Of a stretch of DNA of 8,712 nucleotides, positions 6,035 to 8,712 are shown in pieces (position 1 is the first letter of the stretch; each line of letters begins with the position of its first letter). The stretch lies in NCBI GenBank assembly GCA_021814735.1, contig JAKAHX010000044.1:1-8712 (forward strand), in the 5' to 3' direction. The notes beneath the pieces were generated by a model. It saw only the letters and a list, made by a program, of their open reading frames with translations, was not told where the DNA came from and made no database searches. The translations under genes and the position numbers were made by a program. The DNA is from Chloroflexota bacterium. GTDB taxonomy: Bacteria; Chloroflexota; Limnocylindria; Limnocylindrales; CSP1-4.

Positions 6035-6339
6035 CGCGGTGTCCTCGAGGACTGGATTTCCGTCATGATGCCCCACCCCGCGGGGCGCGTCCGGATCAGC
6101 CTGCCAACGCCCTGCCAGGCTTGGCGACCCGTCAACCACCAGGGCCATCTGTCGTGTTTATCCTGGGTCTATTGACATGACCCCGCCACGCGAGCACCAT
6201 GCGCGCCAACTGGCGGGAGGCCTAGACGCGCGCGTCCCAACCCGGTCACCCGGATCGCGCCGAGCCACTGGTGAGTCCGGCCCGCTTGGAGTGCCGGGCT
6301 CGACCGGCGCAGCCGGCGAGCGGGCAGGGGGGTTGCACT
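6035..6339. promoter_or_regulatory. Divergent intergenic region between the VIT-family and beta-helix genes
   Basis: This 305-base region must carry promoters for both divergent genes. Seen in it are CCTGCCA twice, 11 bp apart (6100-6106 and 6111-6117), overlapped by a GCCAA/TTGGC inverted pair (6103-6107, 6121-6125). There is also a perfect -35-like TTGACA on the + strand (6172-6177), with only a poor -10 (CACCAT, 6195-6200) at 17 bases. A 12-bp perfect palindrome, GACGCGCGCGTC, lies at 6223-6234. On the - strand GATAAA stands just before an ATG at 6148, an alternative start of the transporter gene. The direct repeat and the palindrome are plausible operator sites. None can be assigned to a known regulator. 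Confidence 0.4.
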
Positions 6340-7593
6340 GTGCCTTCCGGACGTCTTGTTCATGTCGTGGGCACGCTGGGTGGCTCGGTCCTGATCGCGG
6401 CCGGCGCGATGGCGGGCGCCCCGCCAGTGGCCGCGGCCGGCTCCACGCTCTACGTCTCCGCGTCGGCCACGGCGGGGGCAGCGGACACCTCCTGCGCGAC
6501 CGCGGCGTACTCGACCATCAACGCCGCCGTCGGTGCCGCATCCGCCGGTGACACCGTGGTGGTCTGCGCAGGCACCTACACGGAGGACGTGGCGGTCGGC
6601 AAGGCGCTCACGCTGAGCGGTCAGGGCGCGACCATCGACGCCAGCGGGCTCGACAACGGCATCAAGATCACGGCCTCCAACGTCACCGTGATGGGCTTCA
6701 CGGTCGAGAACGCCACCGGCGAAGGGATCCTCGCGCAGCAGCCCAACCCGGTAAAGGGACCCATGGTCCAGGGCCAGCAGCTGTACACCGGCGCCCCGAT
6801 CACCCACGTCGTCATCAAGCACAACGTCGTCGAGAACAACGACCAGGGCGGGCTTCCCGCGAACGCGGGCACCACCACCTACCAGGAGTGCAAGGCCAGC
6901 GGACCGATCCCCGGCGACTGCGGCGAGGGGATCCACCTCTGGAGCGTCGCGTACTCCCAGGTGATCCTGAACACGGTCACCGGCAACGCGGGTGGAATCC
7001 TGCTCACCGATGAGTTCGGGCCGACGCACAACAACCTGGTCGCCGGCAACGTCGTCACCGACAACGCCTACGACTGCGGCATCACCCTCCCCTCCCACAA
7101 CCTCGGGCGAGACCCGCAGACCGGCAAGTTGACGCCGGCGTTCGGCGGCGTCTACGCGAACGTCGTCCGCAACAACGTCGTCCTCGACAACGGGCTCAAG
7201 GGCGAGGGTGCAGGGATCCTGATCGCCGCACCGGCGCCGGGCACCGCGTCGTACGCCAACGTCATCGAGGGCAACGCGATCTGGGGCAACGGTCTCTCAG
7301 GCGTGACGATCCACAGCCATGCCCCTGGTGCGTGGGTCGGTGACAACGTGATCAGGGACAACATGATCGGCACCAACAACCTGGGCGGCGACCCTGACGT
7401 GACCCCGACCAAGGACATGGCGACCACGGGCATCCTGGTCTGGTCCGCCGCCACGCCGACGCCGGTCACGATCTCCGGCAACACGATCTACGGCAACTGG
7501 TACGGCATCTGGATGAACTCGACCGTCCATGCGCCCGGCGCGCGCGCCCGCAATTCCTTCTGGTCTGTCAGCACGTACGTGCGCGTGGCGTAG
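6340..7593 (+). CDS. Secreted right-handed parallel beta-helix protein
   Basis: The 417-residue product from GTG 6340 begins with a signal peptide (about 1-33: a short basic start, a hydrophobic run VVGTLGGSVLIAAGAMAGA, and cleavage near PVAAA/G). A DUF1565-like opening follows at 36-100 (LYVSASATAG...YSTINAAVGAASAGDTVVVCAGTYTEDVAVGKALTLSGQGATID). Residues 105-395 are beta-helix coils with recurring N-x-V-x-x-N turns such as IKHNVVENN, ILNTVTGN, LVAGNVVTDN, VVRNNVVLDN, VIEGNAIWGN and ISGNTIYGN. This fold occurs in pectate lyases, NosD-like and other polysaccharide-active or adhesive proteins. No lyase active site is recognisable, so the substrate is unknown. AGGGGGG lies about 7 bases before the GTG. 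An ATG at 6271 in frame would hide the signal peptide behind 23 residues. No membrane or sortase anchor is seen at the C-terminus, so it is probably released. Confidence 0.87.
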   Translation: MPSGRLVHVVGTLGGSVLIAAGAMAGAPPVAAAGSTLYVSASATAGAADTSCATAAYSTINAAVGAASAGDTVVVCAGTYTEDVAVGKALTLSGQGATIDASGLDNGIKITASNVTVMGFTVENATGEGILAQQPNPVKGPMVQGQQLYTGAPITHVVIKHNVVENNDQGGLPANAGTTTYQECKASGPIPGDCGEGIHLWSVAYSQVILNTVTGNAGGILLTDEFGPTHNNLVAGNVVTDNAYDCGITLPSHNLGRDPQTGKLTPAFGGVYANVVRNNVVLDNGLKGEGAGILIAAPAPGTASYANVIEGNAIWGNGLSGVTIHSHAPGAWVGDNVIRDNMIGTNNLGGDPDVTPTKDMATTGILVWSAATPTPVTISGNTIYGNWYGIWMNSTVHAPGARARNSFWSVSTYVRVA

Positions 7594-7609
7594 TTACCAG
7601 CGGGGCCTG

Positions 7610-7615
7610 TATCGT
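7610..7615 (+). promoter_or_regulatory. Candidate -10 element for leaderless transcription of the amidase gene
   Basis: TATCGT fits the TANNNT -10 pattern and ends 6 bases before the GTG start at 7622. A transcript initiated at the usual distance would therefore begin at or next to the start codon. No Shine-Dalgarno sequence stands in the 28 bases between the preceding stop and this GTG, which supports a leaderless message. No convincing -35 is seen. Confidence 0.35.
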
Positions 7616-7621
7616 TGGCAG

Positions 7622-8712
7622 GTGCCTGACCCGATCGATCCGCTCCTCCGGATCCCGGCCGCCGACCTCGCCGCAGCGGTCCGCCGCGGCGAGGTCTCCG
7701 CGGTCGAGGTGACGGAGGCGGCGCTGCGGCGGATCGAGGCGCATGCCGGCGGCCACGCCTTCATCACCACCTGCCCCGACCGCGCCCTCCGGCGCGCGGC
7801 ACGCCGACCCGCGGGCCCCCTGGCCGGGCTCCCGCTCGCAGTCAAGGACCTCTTCGACACCGCCGGCCTCCGCACCACCTACGGCTCGTCGATCTTCGCC
7901 GACCACGTGCCGACCCGGACCGCCCACGCCGTCCGCACGCTCGAGGCGGCGGGTGCCATCGTCGTCGGCAAGACCAACCTCCACGAGTTCGCCTGGGGCG
8001 TCACCAGCCAGAACCCCCACTACGGCACCGTGGCAAACCCCGCCCACCCGGGTCGCGTCGCGGGCGGGTCCAGCGGCGGCACCGCGGCCGCGCTCGCGGA
8101 CCACCAGTGCACCATCGGCCTGGGCACCGACACCGGCGGCTCGGTGCGAATCCCGGCTGCATGCTGCGAAGTGGTGGGCTTCAAGCCCGCCTTCGGGCAG
8201 ATCCCGGTCCACGGCGCCTTCCCACTGGCGCCCTCGTACGACACGGTGGGCCCCATGGGCCGCACTGTGGCCGACACCGCGCTCGTCTTCTCGGTCCTGT
8301 CGGGGAGACCTGTGCCGCCGCCCCGCCTGCGGGGCCTGCGCGTGGGCGTGCTCGCGCCCACCGGGGCCGAGGCGGACCTGGAGGCACTCGGGGCACGGGT
8401 CGAACCCGCCAGCCTGCCCCCGTTTCCTGACGAGCTGATGGCCCTCTTCACGGCCGAGTGCGCGATCTCGCATCTCGACCGGTTCCCCCGGCTGCGCGAC
8501 CGGTATGGGGCCGATCTCCAGCAGAAGCTGGAGGCCGCGCAGCGCGTCCCCGCGGTCGACTACCGGCGTGGGCTGCTCGCACTGCCGGAGGTCCGCCGAC
8601 GCGCACAGGTGAGTCCCGCGGTAGACGTCGTCGTGAGTCCGACCATCGCCATCGAGCCGCCCCCCGACGACTGCTGGGAGCCGGACGTGCGGGTCCCGCT
8701 CACGCAGTACAC
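7622..8712 (+). CDS. Amidase signature family enzyme (partial, runs off the right edge)
   Basis: Frame 2 is open from GTG 7622 to the window end, giving 363 residues plus two bases. The family hydrolyses amide bonds of small carboxamides and includes the GatA transamidase subunit. The Ser-cisSer-Lys triad is visible: Lys75 in PLAVKDLFDT, Ser150 in RVAGGSSGGTAAALA, and nucleophile Ser174 in GLGTDTGGSVRIPAA. The 24-residue gap between the two serines is the family norm. The usual VVGKTNLHEFAWG and SYDTVGPMGRTVADTA segments are present. The region after VLSG (about residues 228-270) is shorter than in many members. The true substrate and any GatBC partnership are not shown, and no gatB or gatC is in the window. 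The GTG is chosen because the N-terminus (IPAADLAAAVRRGEVSAVEVTEAAL) matches the family. The gene follows the beta-helix stop by 28 bases. Confidence 0.93.
   Translation, partial: MPDPIDPLLRIPAADLAAAVRRGEVSAVEVTEAALRRIEAHAGGHAFITTCPDRALRRAARRPAGPLAGLPLAVKDLFDTAGLRTTYGSSIFADHVPTRTAHAVRTLEAAGAIVVGKTNLHEFAWGVTSQNPHYGTVANPAHPGRVAGGSSGGTAAALADHQCTIGLGTDTGGSVRIPAACCEVVGFKPAFGQIPVHGAFPLAPSYDTVGPMGRTVADTALVFSVLSGRPVPPPRLRGLRVGVLAPTGAEADLEALGARVEPASLPPFPDELMALFTAECAISHLDRFPRLRDRYGADLQQKLEAAQRVPAVDYRRGLLALPEVRRRAQVSPAVDVVVSPTIAIEPPPDDCWEPDVRVPLTQY

Noticed and set aside
6035..6180. Metal-sensing riboswitch (yybP-ykoY or similar) ahead of the transporter gene.
   Set aside because: I could not find the conserved loop sequences of a known metal riboswitch. 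Only short stems and a direct repeat are visible.
7568..8473. A 301-codon - strand open frame over the amidase gene.
   Set aside because: It is antisense to an enzyme with an intact catalytic triad, and its translation has no recognisable domain.

Overview
This is a very GC-rich bacterial window with strongly G/C-ending codons, GTG starts beside ATG starts, and mostly short spacers. An F420/deazaflavin-type oxidoreductase tail at the left edge, a probable leaderless gene, and SpoIID and VIT-family proteins suggest a high-GC Actinomycetota or Chloroflexota. The sequence alone cannot decide between these. No rRNA, tRNA, CRISPR array, transposase, phage gene or insertion sequence was seen.

Layout. 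On the + strand at the left are the last 30 codons of a probable deazaflavin-dependent nitroreductase (1-93), a class I-like polyphosphate kinase 2 (185-1186) and methylglyoxal synthase MgsA (1327-1782). Convergent to these, on the - strand, is an isochorismatase-fold hydrolase whose usual nucleophilic cysteine is glycine (1919-2503). Three further - strand genes follow, read right to left: a VIT-family Fe/Mn transporter (5294-6034), then after a 316-base repeat-bearing gap a two-helix DUF1003-like membrane protein (4531-4977), then, 10 bases on, a membrane-anchored SpoIID/LytB-domain protein with Ig-like modules (2736-4520). On the + strand, divergent from the transporter, are a secreted parallel beta-helix protein (6340-7593) and an amidase-signature enzyme that runs off the right edge (7622-8712). 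The amidase frame has no stop in the window, so simple ORF callers miss it.

How the genes may work together. PPK2 and MgsA both handle phosphate: PPK2 moves phosphate between polyphosphate and nucleotides, and MgsA releases Pi from dihydroxyacetone phosphate. They could form a phosphate or carbon-overflow stress pair. The DUF1003-like and SpoIID genes look like an envelope operon. The rest looks like ordinary accessory metabolism and transport.

I did not find a clearly new multi-gene system. The most unusual items are a compact cluster of 17-20 bp repeats enclosed by an 11-bp perfect inverted repeat, the cysteine-less hydrolase, and the DUF1003-like/SpoIID-Ig pair.
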